A stretch of DNA of 64,000 nucleotides, taken from positions 1 to 64,000 of the forward strand of contig JAOATL010000002.1 of assembly GCA_030158125.1 (NCBI GenBank), given 5' to 3'. The stretch's first letter is position 1. Every line of letters begins with the position of its first letter. Positions 39,974 to 48,564 of the stretch are shown here, in pieces. A program made the position numbers and the translations under genes. This stretch comes from Limnohabitans sp. GTDB taxonomy: Bacteria > Pseudomonadota > Gammaproteobacteria > Burkholderiales > Burkholderiaceae_C. The notes beneath the pieces are model-generated. The model was not told the DNA's origin and did not search any database. It saw only the letters and a list, made by a program, of their open reading frames with translations.

Positions 39974-40872
39974 TTCGCAATTTTGAAAACAAAACAGCCG
40001 TCTTAACAGGTGGTGGCTCAGGCTTTGGTTTGGAGTGCGCACGCATTGCAGCCCGTCTGAAAATGAATGTGGTGTTGGTGGATGTTCAGCAAGATGCTTT
40101 GGACAAAGCAGAAGCCGAGATCAAAGCCACAGGCGTGAAGGTTTTTGCCAAGCGCGTAGACGTTTCAAGCGCAGAGCAAATGGAAGCCTTGGCCAAAGAT
40201 GTTCAAGCGCAATTTGGCGCACCTCACTTTGTGTTCAACAACGCCGGCGTTGGTTCTGGCGGTTTGGTCTGGGAAAACACTGTGGCCGATTGGCAATGGG
40301 TGTTGGGCGTCAATGTCTGGGGTGTGGTGCATGGTGTGCGTTTGTTCACGCCCATGATGCTGGATGCCGCCAAAAAAGACCCATCCTACGAAGGCCACAT
40401 TGTGAACACCGCCAGCATGGCCGGTTTGCTGACAGCGCCCAACATGGGCGTTTACAACGTCAGCAAACATGCCGTGGTGGCCCTGACCGAAACCTTGTAC
40501 CAAGACCTGAAGTTGGTTTCCGACCAGGTCAGTGCTAGCGTTTTGTGCCCTTACTTCGTCCCCACGGGCATTAGCCAAAGCCATCGCAACCGTCCCGCCG
40601 ATTTGCCCCATCAAAAGGCCACCAAGAGCCAATTGATTGGCCAAGCGATGAGCGACAAGGCCGTGAGCAGCGGCAAGGTGTCTGCCGCCCAAATGGCTGA
40701 AATGGTCTTTGAGGCCATTGCCAACGACCAGTTTTATATTTACAGCCACCCCCAAGCTTTGGGCAATGTCCAGACCCGCATGGAAGCCATTGTTCAACAG
40801 CAAAATCCGCCCAATCCCTTTGCGGCACGTCCCGATATTGGCGAAAAACTCAAAGCCGAGCTGCGCAGCTAA
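39970..40872 (+). CDS. Short-chain dehydrogenase/reductase
   Basis: A 300-residue classical SDR, longer than usual by about 45 C-terminal residues. TGGGSGFGLECARIA (about 13-27) is the cofactor site, followed by NNAGVGSGG, SMAGLL and the catalytic YNVSKHAVV. The middle of the chain (CPYFVPTGISQSHRNRP) is typical of SDRs acting on fatty-acid or steroid-like substrates in Comamonadaceae clusters. It is the last gene of the nine-gene run that begins at fadB, and its start is coupled to the GST gene. Confidence 0.9.
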   Translation: MIRNFENKTAVLTGGGSGFGLECARIAARLKMNVVLVDVQQDALDKAEAEIKATGVKVFAKRVDVSSAEQMEALAKDVQAQFGAPHFVFNNAGVGSGGLVWENTVADWQWVLGVNVWGVVHGVRLFTPMMLDAAKKDPSYEGHIVNTASMAGLLTAPNMGVYNVSKHAVVALTETLYQDLKLVSDQVSASVLCPYFVPTGISQSHRNRPADLPHQKATKSQLIGQAMSDKAVSSGKVSAAQMAEMVFEAIANDQFYIYSHPQALGNVQTRMEAIVQQQNPPNPFAARPDIGEKLKAELRS

Positions 40873-40897
40873 AAAAGAGCCACCGGAGTGTGGCAAA

Positions 40898-40941
40898 CTC
40901 GTCGGTTGAGTTGTAGAAATCCATAGAAGTTAGCCGACGAG
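40898..40941 (+). promoter_or_regulatory. Leader hairpin that would sequester the tex translation start
   Basis: CTCGTCGGTTGA (40898-40909) can pair with TTAGCCGACGAG (40930-40941) over 12 bp, including two G-U pairs, with a 20-base loop. The 3' arm ends at the base before the tex ATG and contains the only purine-rich stretch that could act as ribosome-binding site. This arrangement could repress or tune translation. Confidence 0.45.
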
Positions 40942-43341
40942 ATGCAGAAAATATTGGGCCAATTGGCCGTTGAAATCAAAATCCGTCCTGAGCAAGTTCA
41001 GGCGGCCGTGAGTTTGTTAGATGGCGGCGCTACCGTGCCGTTCATTGCCCGCTACCGCAAAGAAGTGACCGGCGGCTTGGACGACATTCAGTTGCGTGAA
41101 CTGGAATACCGTTTGGGCTACTTGCGTGAGATGGAAGAGCGACGTGCCACCATTCTCAAAAGCATTGCCGATCAAGGCAAGCTCACCCCCGAATTGCAAT
41201 TGGCCATTGACCAAGCGGCCACCAAGCAAGACTTGGAAGACTTGTATTTGCCTTTCAAGCCCAAGCGCCGCACCAAAGGCATGATTGCCAAAGAAGCGGG
41301 CATTGAGCCCTTGGCAGACGCCTTGTGGGCCAACCCTTCCCTCAACCCCCAGGACGAAGCACAAGCCTATTTAAAACCAGCGGATGCCATTGAAGGCGCT
41401 GATTTTTCTTCGGTAGGCGCGGTGCTAGATGGCGTGCGCGACATACTGTCTGAACGTTGGGCCGAAGATGCCTCCCTCATTCAAGCCCTGCGCGAATGGC
41501 TTTGGAAAGAGGGCCTGTTCACAAGCCACTTGGCTTCCGGCAAAGATGAGAACCAAGCCGAAGTGGCCAAGTTCAGAGATTACTTTGACTACAGCGAGCC
41601 CGTTGGCCGTGTGCCTTCTCATCGTGCCTTGGCCGTGTTTCGTGGCCGTGCGTTGGAGTTCTTAGACGCCAAGCTTTCCTTGCCAGAACCTGAGGCCACC
41701 AGTGCAACAGCGGCCCCCTTGACGGCCACAGCAGCAGCCCAAGCTGCCAGTGCATTAGCAGAAGGTCGTATCGCTTTGCACCTTGCCTGGTCGCACAGTG
41801 CCAGACCTTCAGACGACCTCATTCGCAAAACTGTTTTGTGGACTTGGCGCGTCAAGCTCAGCTTGTCTTTAGAGCGTGACCTTTTTGCACGTTTGCGTGA
41901 AGACGCTGAAAAAGTAGCCATCAAAGTGTTTGCAGATAACTTGCGTGATTTGTTATTGGCTGCGCCTGCTGGACCTCGTGTGGTGTTGGGCTTGGACCCT
42001 GGTATTCGCACGGGTGTGAAGGTGGCTGTGGTGGATGAAACTGGCAAGCTCGTCGAAACTTCGACCGTTTATCCCCACGAGCCACGTCGTGATTGGGATG
42101 GCTCTTTGTTCACCTTGAACAAACTGTGTCAAAAACATGGCGTCAATTTGATTGCCATTGGCAACGGCACGGCCAGCCGCGAAACCGACAAGCTGGCAGC
42201 CGATTTGATCAAGCAACTCAAAACACCCGACAGCCCCGAAATCCAAAAAGTCGTAGTGAGTGAGGCGGGCGCTTCCGTTTATTCCGCCAGTGAATTTGCC
42301 AGCCAAGAAATGCCCGATGTCGATGTGAGTTTGCGCGGAGCGGCCAGTATTGCGCGCCGTTTGCAAGACCCCTTGGCCGAGTTGGTCAAGATCGATCCCA
42401 AATCGATTGGTGTGGGTCAGTACCAGCACGACGTCAATCAAACAGAATTGGCACGCACCTTGGAAGCCGTGGTGGAAGATTGCGTGAACGCTGTCGGTGT
42501 TGACCTGAACACCGCCAGTGTGCCTTTGCTGTCTCGCGTTTCTGGTTTGTCCGGTGGTGTGGCCAAATCAGTGGTGCGTTGGCGCGAAGCCAATGGCGCG
42601 TTTAAAAATCGTCAAGATTTATTAAAGGTCACCGGCTTGGGTGCCAAAACCTTTGAGCAAAGCGCAGGCTTTTTGCGTATTCGCGGTGGCGACAATCCAT
42701 TGGACATGACAGGCGTTCACCCCGAAACCTATCCCGTGGTCGAAGCCATCATGGCCAAGGTGGCACAGCCGGTTGAGAATGTCATGGGCCGTGCAGACAT
42801 GCTCAAAACCTTGCGCCCAGAATTGTTTGCCAACGATAAGTTTGGTGTCATTACGGTCAAAGACATTTTGGTTGAGTTGGAAAAACCTGGCCGTGACCCA
42901 CGCCCAGATTTCAAAGTGGCACGCTTCAATGACGGTGTGGATGACATTCGTGATTTGAAAGAAGGCATGATTTTGGAAGGCACCGTCAGCAACGTGGCAG
43001 CCTTTGGTGCGTTCATTGATTTAGGTGTGCACCAAGATGGTTTGGTCCACGTCAGTCAACTCAGCAACAAGTTCATCACCGACGCACGTGAAGTGGTGAA
43101 GACTGGTGACATTGTCAAGGTGAAAGTGACAGAAGTGGACGTGGCGCGCAAGCGCATTGGCCTCACCATGAAACTCAACGACGCGGCACCATCAGCCGCC
43201 CAGCGTGGACGAGAAAATAAATTTGAGGGCGGACCTCGTCAAGGACATCAACACCATCGTTCACAAGGCCCTAGCCAGTCTGGCAATTTAGGACAAGGTG
43301 CCATGGCCTCTGCATTTGCCAAATTGCAAAACAAGGGTTGA
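40942..43341 (+). CDS. tex: Transcription accessory protein Tex
   Basis: A 799-residue nucleic-acid-binding protein. In order: Tex N-terminal helical region (about 1-190), YqgF/RuvC-like domain starting at VVLGLDPGIRTGVKVAVVD (about 346-364), helix-hairpin-helix repeats (about 490-620, with VDLNTASVPLLSRVSGLS), and a C-terminal S1 RNA-binding domain (about 668-740, GMILEGTVSNVAAFGAFIDL). The tail is basic and low in complexity. Tex is conserved and affects transcription of selected genes and stress survival. The leader shows a possible translation-control hairpin. Confidence 0.96.
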   Translation: MQKILGQLAVEIKIRPEQVQAAVSLLDGGATVPFIARYRKEVTGGLDDIQLRELEYRLGYLREMEERRATILKSIADQGKLTPELQLAIDQAATKQDLEDLYLPFKPKRRTKGMIAKEAGIEPLADALWANPSLNPQDEAQAYLKPADAIEGADFSSVGAVLDGVRDILSERWAEDASLIQALREWLWKEGLFTSHLASGKDENQAEVAKFRDYFDYSEPVGRVPSHRALAVFRGRALEFLDAKLSLPEPEATSATAAPLTATAAAQAASALAEGRIALHLAWSHSARPSDDLIRKTVLWTWRVKLSLSLERDLFARLREDAEKVAIKVFADNLRDLLLAAPAGPRVVLGLDPGIRTGVKVAVVDETGKLVETSTVYPHEPRRDWDGSLFTLNKLCQKHGVNLIAIGNGTASRETDKLAADLIKQLKTPDSPEIQKVVVSEAGASVYSASEFASQEMPDVDVSLRGAASIARRLQDPLAELVKIDPKSIGVGQYQHDVNQTELARTLEAVVEDCVNAVGVDLNTASVPLLSRVSGLSGGVAKSVVRWREANGAFKNRQDLLKVTGLGAKTFEQSAGFLRIRGGDNPLDMTGVHPETYPVVEAIMAKVAQPVENVMGRADMLKTLRPELFANDKFGVITVKDILVELEKPGRDPRPDFKVARFNDGVDDIRDLKEGMILEGTVSNVAAFGAFIDLGVHQDGLVHVSQLSNKFITDAREVVKTGDIVKVKVTEVDVARKRIGLTMKLNDAAPSAAQRGRENKFEGGPRQGHQHHRSQGPSQSGNLGQGAMASAFAKLQNKG

Positions 43342-43349
43342 GGTATCGC

Positions 43350-44435
43350 ATGAAAGCCCTTGCCATCTATGCCGGCCCTCAAGCCAAGCAACGCTTGGCT
43401 TTGCATGGGCTCAGTGCATCCGATGTGGGTGTGATTCCTGCTGCCGCAGGAGGACCTAAAGGCTTGATCCTTGGTCCGCTTGATCGATTCATGTTCAACG
43501 AGTGGTTGCCAACCAGTCGGCAAGCGATTGATTTGGTGGGCGCCTCCATTGGTGCATGGCGCATGGCAACGGCCTGTTTACCAGAGAGTCGCGCTGGCTT
43601 GTTGCGACTTGAGCACGATTACATTCATCAACACTATGAACTGAAACCTGGCGAAAAATTCCCCAGTGCCCAGCAAGTCAGCGATTCATTTCGTGAAAAT
43701 TTAGATTTGTTTTATGGCGGCTTGGTAGAACCTTTGCTAAGCCATCCACGGTTTCGCCTTCATGTGTTGACGTCACGTGGCAAGGGTCTGCTTCATCGAG
43801 AACATCCAGTCTTCAGCCCCTTAGGTTATGGTGGCGCATTTTTAAGCAATCTGATCAGTCGCAAAGCCATGGGTGCATCTTTAGAGCGCGTGGTGTTTTC
43901 ATCTGCTGGCTCATTGCCTTTTGGCACACAAGATTACGCAACTCGGCAATTGCCCCTGACAGCTTCGAATTTCATGGATGTGCTGCAAGCCAGTTGTGCC
44001 ATTCCATTTGTGTTGAAGGCTGTGCATGACATTGAAGGCGCACCGTGCGGCGCTTATTGGGATGGTGGCATCACGGATTACCACTTACACCTTGAATGGT
44101 GCAAACCTTCAAATGACACATCACCTGGTGGTTTGGTTGTGTATCCGCATTTTCAAAAAGCGGTGGTACCCGGATGGCTCGACAAGGCCCTGAAATGGCG
44201 GCACAAAGCCAGCGCATTTCTCAACAACACCTTGGTGTTGGCACCACGTCCCGAGTGGGTTCAAACATTGCCCAACGGCAAATTACCCGATCGAACGGAC
44301 TTTGCCACTTACGGTCAAGATTTGCAGGCGAGGGTCAAAGTTTGGCAAGCCGCTAGTTCAGCCAGTCAACAACTGGCGGATGAGTTTGCAGCTTGGTTAG
44401 AAAAGCCAGACATGGCCTGCGTGCAAGACCTTTGA
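43350..44435 (+). CDS. Patatin-like phospholipase family protein
   Basis: A 361-residue hydrolase-like protein. Glycine-rich AAAGGPKGLILGP (about 24-36) fits the patatin oxyanion loop, GASIGAWRMA (about 58-67) the GxSxG nucleophile elbow with Ser60, and the later YWDGGITDYH the DG(G) motif with the dyad aspartate. That combination is the Ser-Asp dyad of patatin phospholipases. ATG 43350 follows the tex stop after 8 bases, with GAGG at about 43340-43343. There is no signal peptide, so it is expected to act in the cytoplasm on lipids. The assignment to patatin is inferred from motifs and is moderately sure. Confidence 0.78.
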   Translation: MKALAIYAGPQAKQRLALHGLSASDVGVIPAAAGGPKGLILGPLDRFMFNEWLPTSRQAIDLVGASIGAWRMATACLPESRAGLLRLEHDYIHQHYELKPGEKFPSAQQVSDSFRENLDLFYGGLVEPLLSHPRFRLHVLTSRGKGLLHREHPVFSPLGYGGAFLSNLISRKAMGASLERVVFSSAGSLPFGTQDYATRQLPLTASNFMDVLQASCAIPFVLKAVHDIEGAPCGAYWDGGITDYHLHLEWCKPSNDTSPGGLVVYPHFQKAVVPGWLDKALKWRHKASAFLNNTLVLAPRPEWVQTLPNGKLPDRTDFATYGQDLQARVKVWQAASSASQQLADEFAAWLEKPDMACVQDL

Positions 44436-45572
44436 TTACATCGAGGCAGAGAGCATCTCTCGGTATTCGTCTGGGCTGGCAATGCGGGGATTGGTTTTGT
44501 GGCAGTGATCGGCCATCGCCCCGTGAATCACGGCATCGAATTGTGACTCAGTGACCCCCATGGCTTTCAAGCCTGTGGGCAGGCCCAGCCGCGCACTCAT
44601 GTCTTGAATGGCTTGCGGAATGTCTGAACCGGAAGCTAAGCCCATCACCTGCGCCATGCGGTTCAATCGGTTTTCTTTTTGCACGGTTTCAGCAAGGGCG
44701 TTGAACTGAACCACTGCAGGCAAGAACATCGCATTCAAAGTGCCGTGGTGTAAGCGGGGATTGACCCCGCCCAAACTGTGGCTGAGCGAGTGAACGCAAC
44801 CCAAGCCCTTTTGAAAGGCCATGGCCCCTTGCATCGAGGCACTCATGAGGTGCATACGTGCCTCTTTGTCTTGGCCGTTTTTTGTCGCGCGTTCAATGTG
44901 CGCCCAAGCGCGTTGCAGACCATCCAAGCCAATGCCATCGGCAGGCGGGTTAAAGGCCGGTGCCATGAAAGTTTCCATGCAATGGGCAATGGCATCCATG
45001 CCTGTTGCCGCAGTGAGCATGGGCGGTAAACCAAAGGTTAGCTCTGGGTCACAAATGGCGGCTTTGGGAACGATGAACCATGAGTGAAAGCCCAGCTTGC
45101 GACCATCGTCCACAATCAAGATGGCGCCACGGGCCACTTCGCTGCCGGTGCCACTGGTGGTGGGTACTGCAATGAGCGGTGCGACAAGGTCTGTAATTTT
45201 GAGGGAGCCGCCTTCAATGGTGGCGTAGGTTTTGAGGGGGCCTTCGTGCGTGACGGCAATGGCCACACATTTGGCGCAGTCAATGGAGGAACCACCCCCC
45301 ACGGCAATCAAGCCATCACAACCCTGGGCCTTGTAGACCTCGCTGGCCGCACGCACAGCGGCCTCAGTGGGATTGGAGGGGGTTTGATCAAATACCGCAA
45401 CCTGAATGCCTGGCAGCGCATCCAAGGCTTTCTGCAAAATGCCTGCGGCCTTCACCCCTTGGTCTGTCACGATGAGAGGTTTGTGGATGCCGACGCGCTC
45501 ACACTCTTGTTTTAAAAGTTGGATTGCGCCGAAGTCGATCTGAATCTGGGTCACGTAGTTGATGAAAGCCAT
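44436..45572 (-). CDS. Iron-containing alcohol dehydrogenase
   Basis: A 378-residue group III alcohol dehydrogenase. GLIAVGGGSSIDCAKCVAI (about 89-107) is the NAD(P) site, followed by VPTTSGTGSEVARGAIL. The metal ligands are Asp and His in TGMDAIAHCMET, His in GLGCVHSLSHSLGG, and His in RLHHGTLNAM. The substrate is unknown; members oxidise short alcohols, 1,3-propanediol or gamma-hydroxybutyrate-like compounds. It converges directly on the patatin-like gene with no gap between stops and is divergent from the esterase gene across 102 bases. Confidence 0.92.
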   Translation of the reverse strand: MAFINYVTQIQIDFGAIQLLKQECERVGIHKPLIVTDQGVKAAGILQKALDALPGIQVAVFDQTPSNPTEAAVRAASEVYKAQGCDGLIAVGGGSSIDCAKCVAIAVTHEGPLKTYATIEGGSLKITDLVAPLIAVPTTSGTGSEVARGAILIVDDGRKLGFHSWFIVPKAAICDPELTFGLPPMLTAATGMDAIAHCMETFMAPAFNPPADGIGLDGLQRAWAHIERATKNGQDKEARMHLMSASMQGAMAFQKGLGCVHSLSHSLGGVNPRLHHGTLNAMFLPAVVQFNALAETVQKENRLNRMAQVMGLASGSDIPQAIQDMSARLGLPTGLKAMGVTESQFDAVIHGAMADHCHKTNPRIASPDEYREMLSASM

Positions 45573-45674
45573 GGTATTTTCTCTGAATGCGTTACGATCA
45601 ACTTTACTGCATGACGCGTTTCAAGTCAGCCTCTAAAACCCTGAAAAAGTCACATTGGCGATAAAAATGCCACC

Positions 45675-46646
45675 ATGAGCTCACACCACAACCCTCACAG
45701 CCGGCTGACCGAATCCATGCGCTTGGTTCTGCGCAACATTGAACGGGCAGGGCGCCCACCGATGTACTTGTTGAATGCCCATCAAGCACGTTTGTTCTAT
45801 GAAATGTCGGCCAGCATTTTGGATTTGCCTGAACCCCCAATGGCCCGGGTTGAGGACTTGCGAATTCCTATGCGTGATGGTCATCTGATCAAAGCCAGGT
45901 TGTTTGCGCCTTACCGAAAATCTCATACATCCCCAATCCCTGCGCTGGTGTATTTCCATGGCGGTGGCTTCACCATTGGCAGCATTCAAACGCACAATGT
46001 TTTGTGCCGTGAATTGGCGCGTATTGCACAATGCGCTGTGATTTCTGTGGACTACCGCCTTGCACCCGAGCATCGTTTTCCCGTCGCAACCAACGATGCC
46101 TGGGATGCGCTTCAGTGGGTTGCAACATCTGCAGAATCGATGGGGCTACTAGCCAACGCATTGGCTGTAGGGGGAGACAGTGCTGGCGGCACTTTGGCCG
46201 CTGTTTGCGCCATTCACGCCAGAGATGCAGGCTTGAAATTGGCCCTTCAGCTGCTCATTTACCCAGGGACCGCCGCACGCCAAGAAACCACCTCCCACAA
46301 CACCTATCAATCAGGCTTCATGCTCGACAAAGCCACCGTTGATTGGTTTTTTGACCACTACATTGATGCCAAGGACCGAGACGATTGGCGTTTCGCACCC
46401 ATGCTGGCAGAACGACATGACGGTCTTGCGCCGGCTTGGATGGGTTTGGCAGAATGTGATCCCTTGGTCGATGAAGGTGTTGCCTATGCCGATATGCTGC
46501 GCATGGCAGGTGTGAAGGTCGATCTTGAGATTTACCATGGGGTGGTTCATGGCTTTGTCAACATGGGCCGTGTCATTCCAGAAGCGCGTCAAGCCCATCA
46601 GGATGCAGGCCGCGCATTGAAACATGCCTTCGCTTTGGGCCAATGA
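45675..46646 (+). CDS. Alpha/beta hydrolase, hormone-sensitive lipase (HSL) family
   Basis: A 323-residue esterase. HGGGFTIGS (about 96-104) is the HGGG oxyanion motif, GGDSAGGTLAA (about 166-176) carries the nucleophilic serine, DPLVDEG the aspartate, and HGFVNMG the histidine, together the complete triad of bacterial HSL-type carboxylesterases. There is no signal peptide. It probably acts on short-chain esters. ATG 45675 is the first in-frame start with a family-like beginning. The next gene follows after 27 bases. Confidence 0.92.
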   Translation: MSSHHNPHSRLTESMRLVLRNIERAGRPPMYLLNAHQARLFYEMSASILDLPEPPMARVEDLRIPMRDGHLIKARLFAPYRKSHTSPIPALVYFHGGGFTIGSIQTHNVLCRELARIAQCAVISVDYRLAPEHRFPVATNDAWDALQWVATSAESMGLLANALAVGGDSAGGTLAAVCAIHARDAGLKLALQLLIYPGTAARQETTSHNTYQSGFMLDKATVDWFFDHYIDAKDRDDWRFAPMLAERHDGLAPAWMGLAECDPLVDEGVAYADMLRMAGVKVDLEIYHGVVHGFVNMGRVIPEARQAHQDAGRALKHAFALGQ

Positions 46647-46673
46647 TGTTTGTTTGTCAGAAAGAACTTATTC

Positions 46674-47534
46674 ATGAAACGCAGTGACTTCCGATTCTTC
46701 CATCGCCTTCGCGTGCGTTGGGCTGAAATTGACATGCAAAAAATTGTGTTCAATGGCCATTACCTAACCTACATTGACACCGCTGTCACTGCGTATTGGG
46801 GGCGCGTGGCCTTGCCTTACGAAACTGCTTTTCACATGTTGGGTGGGGAGTTGTACGTCAAGAAGGCTACCTTGGAGTACCACGCATCAGCGCTCATGGA
46901 CGATGACCTGAGTGTGGGCATGAAGTGCAGCAAGCTGGGCAGATCGTCCATGGTGTTTGAGGCAGGAATTTTTCGCGGTGACAAGTTGCTGATCAGTGGT
47001 GAATTGATCTATGTGTTTGCCGACCCCCTCACGCAAACTTCCAAGCCCATCCCAGAAGCTTTGCGCAACATTTTGTTGATTTTTGAGGCCGGTGAATCTG
47101 TGGTGGATTTGAAGATAGGCAGCTGGAACGAATTGAAAGAAGGGGCCTCTGCTTTGCGCACAGAAGTTTTTGTGCACGAGCAAGAAATTCCACAAGAACT
47201 TGAATGGGACGAACATGATGCCATGGCTGTCCATGCAGTGATCTGGAACAAATTGGGTCAACCTGTTGCCACAGGTCGTTTGCTGCAACCACAGCCTCAA
47301 ATTGCGCAAATTGGCCGCATGGCTGTTGCCAAACCTTTGCGCGGTGGTAACTTAGGCAGACAAGTGATCGAGGCCTTTATTGAGACGGCACGGCAGCGCG
47401 GCGACAAGCAAGTGATCTTGCACGCGCAATGCAGTGCGGAAGGTTTTTACCGCCGATTGGGATTTCAAGCGCATGGCGACATCTTTCAAGACGCCGGCAT
47501 CGATCACATTGAAATGAGTTTGAAACTCGCTTAA
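46674..47534 (+). CDS. Fusion: YbgC-type acyl-CoA thioesterase + GNAT acetyltransferase
   Basis: A 286-residue two-domain protein. Residues 1 to about 135 form a hotdog thioesterase of the 4-hydroxybenzoyl-CoA/YbgC type, with RWAEIDMQKIVFNGHYLTY placing the catalytic Asp at about 20. Residues about 145-286 form a GNAT acetyltransferase like ElaA/YjcF (EVFVHEQEIPQELEWDEHD, then the acetyl-CoA motif RMAVAKPLRGGNLGRQV). ATG 46674 with AGAAAGAA upstream is chosen over TTG 46650. Such fusions would couple acyl-CoA cleavage and acyl transfer. It overlaps ygfZ tail to tail, sharing TTAA. Confidence 0.9.
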   Translation: MKRSDFRFFHRLRVRWAEIDMQKIVFNGHYLTYIDTAVTAYWGRVALPYETAFHMLGGELYVKKATLEYHASALMDDDLSVGMKCSKLGRSSMVFEAGIFRGDKLLISGELIYVFADPLTQTSKPIPEALRNILLIFEAGESVVDLKIGSWNELKEGASALRTEVFVHEQEIPQELEWDEHDAMAVHAVIWNKLGQPVATGRLLQPQPQIAQIGRMAVAKPLRGGNLGRQVIEAFIETARQRGDKQVILHAQCSAEGFYRRLGFQAHGDIFQDAGIDHIEMSLKLA

Positions 47535-48520
47535 ATGTCTTCAAGCAGAGGGTAGGGCAAAGCACTGAGATGCAATTCGGGCCCCTCTGGATGGCCCAAG
47601 TGCAAGACTTGAGACGCCGCATTGATTTGCATCGACACAATGCCCCACCACTTTGCGGTTTCTGGGTAAGGCGTGCTGTCATATTCGGCAACACTGGCCA
47701 GAGTACCGCAAGTTTGCTCTGGGTCATCGGCGGAAAATACCTCTTGGCCAACTTGCATGGGCGAATGGCAAGCCACAATGAAAGCACGTCGTTTCAAGGT
47801 GCCTCGAAACTGACTTCTGGCCACCACTTCTTGTCCTGGGTAGCAACCCTTTTTAAAGCTCACGCCATCCACCGATTCGTAGTTCAGCATTTGTGGCACA
47901 AAGGCTTCGGAAGTAGCTGTTTGAACCCTGCTGATGCCCGATAAAACTTCAGCCAATTGCCATTCGCTTTCAGTGACGGATGGCAATGACTGACTTAAAA
48001 ACGCAAGGGAAGAGGGCGCGTCTTTCAAACCAAGCCACAGAAGGCGTGAAATAGTCAAACCAGAATTCTTGGCACTGTGCAGTTTGATGAAATGGCCTTC
48101 GCCCTCCTGCATGGCACGCCATGGCACTTCAGACTGCAATGCAGGACAGGCTTGATCTGCCGAATTTCCCAAGAGACCCCGCATTTCGTAGTGGGCGGTG
48201 ACATCCGTGAGCTTGAGCTTGGCGCGCATCACAAACATGGACAAGCGCTTGAGGGTGCTTTGTAACAAGTCTTGATGACATGCCAACAGGTATTTTTCTG
48301 CGCTGATTTTGAGCACCACAAAACTGGCCATCAATCGGCCCTTGGCCGAGCAATAGCCCGCAAAACGCGCTTGTCCCACTGGCAAGAGCAAGACATCATT
48401 GGTCAATTGACCTTGCAAAAAGCTGCCCGCATCAGGTCCCTCGGCCAAAATAAGCCCCCAATGTTGAGGGGCCAAGATACCAGAGGGTGAGAATTTCAAA
48501 TCAGGTTCAATCAGGTCCAT
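47531..48520 (-). CDS. ygfZ: Folate-binding protein YgfZ
   Basis: A 329-residue tetrahydrofolate-dependent protein related to the T-protein of glycine cleavage. YgfZ/IbaG-type factors help repair or maturation of iron-sulphur clusters. The diagnostic motif FKKGCYPGQEVVAR lies near residues 229-242. The start MDLIEPDLKF at ATG 48520 is the family beginning; the longer frame runs into mltG and is rejected. It is divergent from mltG across 44 bases. Confidence 0.92.
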   Translation of the reverse strand: MDLIEPDLKFSPSGILAPQHWGLILAEGPDAGSFLQGQLTNDVLLLPVGQARFAGYCSAKGRLMASFVVLKISAEKYLLACHQDLLQSTLKRLSMFVMRAKLKLTDVTAHYEMRGLLGNSADQACPALQSEVPWRAMQEGEGHFIKLHSAKNSGLTISRLLWLGLKDAPSSLAFLSQSLPSVTESEWQLAEVLSGISRVQTATSEAFVPQMLNYESVDGVSFKKGCYPGQEVVARSQFRGTLKRRAFIVACHSPMQVGQEVFSADDPEQTCGTLASVAEYDSTPYPETAKWWGIVSMQINAASQVLHLGHPEGPELHLSALPYPLLEDI

Positions 48521-48564
48521 GCCTGAATTATGATCTCCTCTGAAAAACCCAAAGGATCCAAGGT

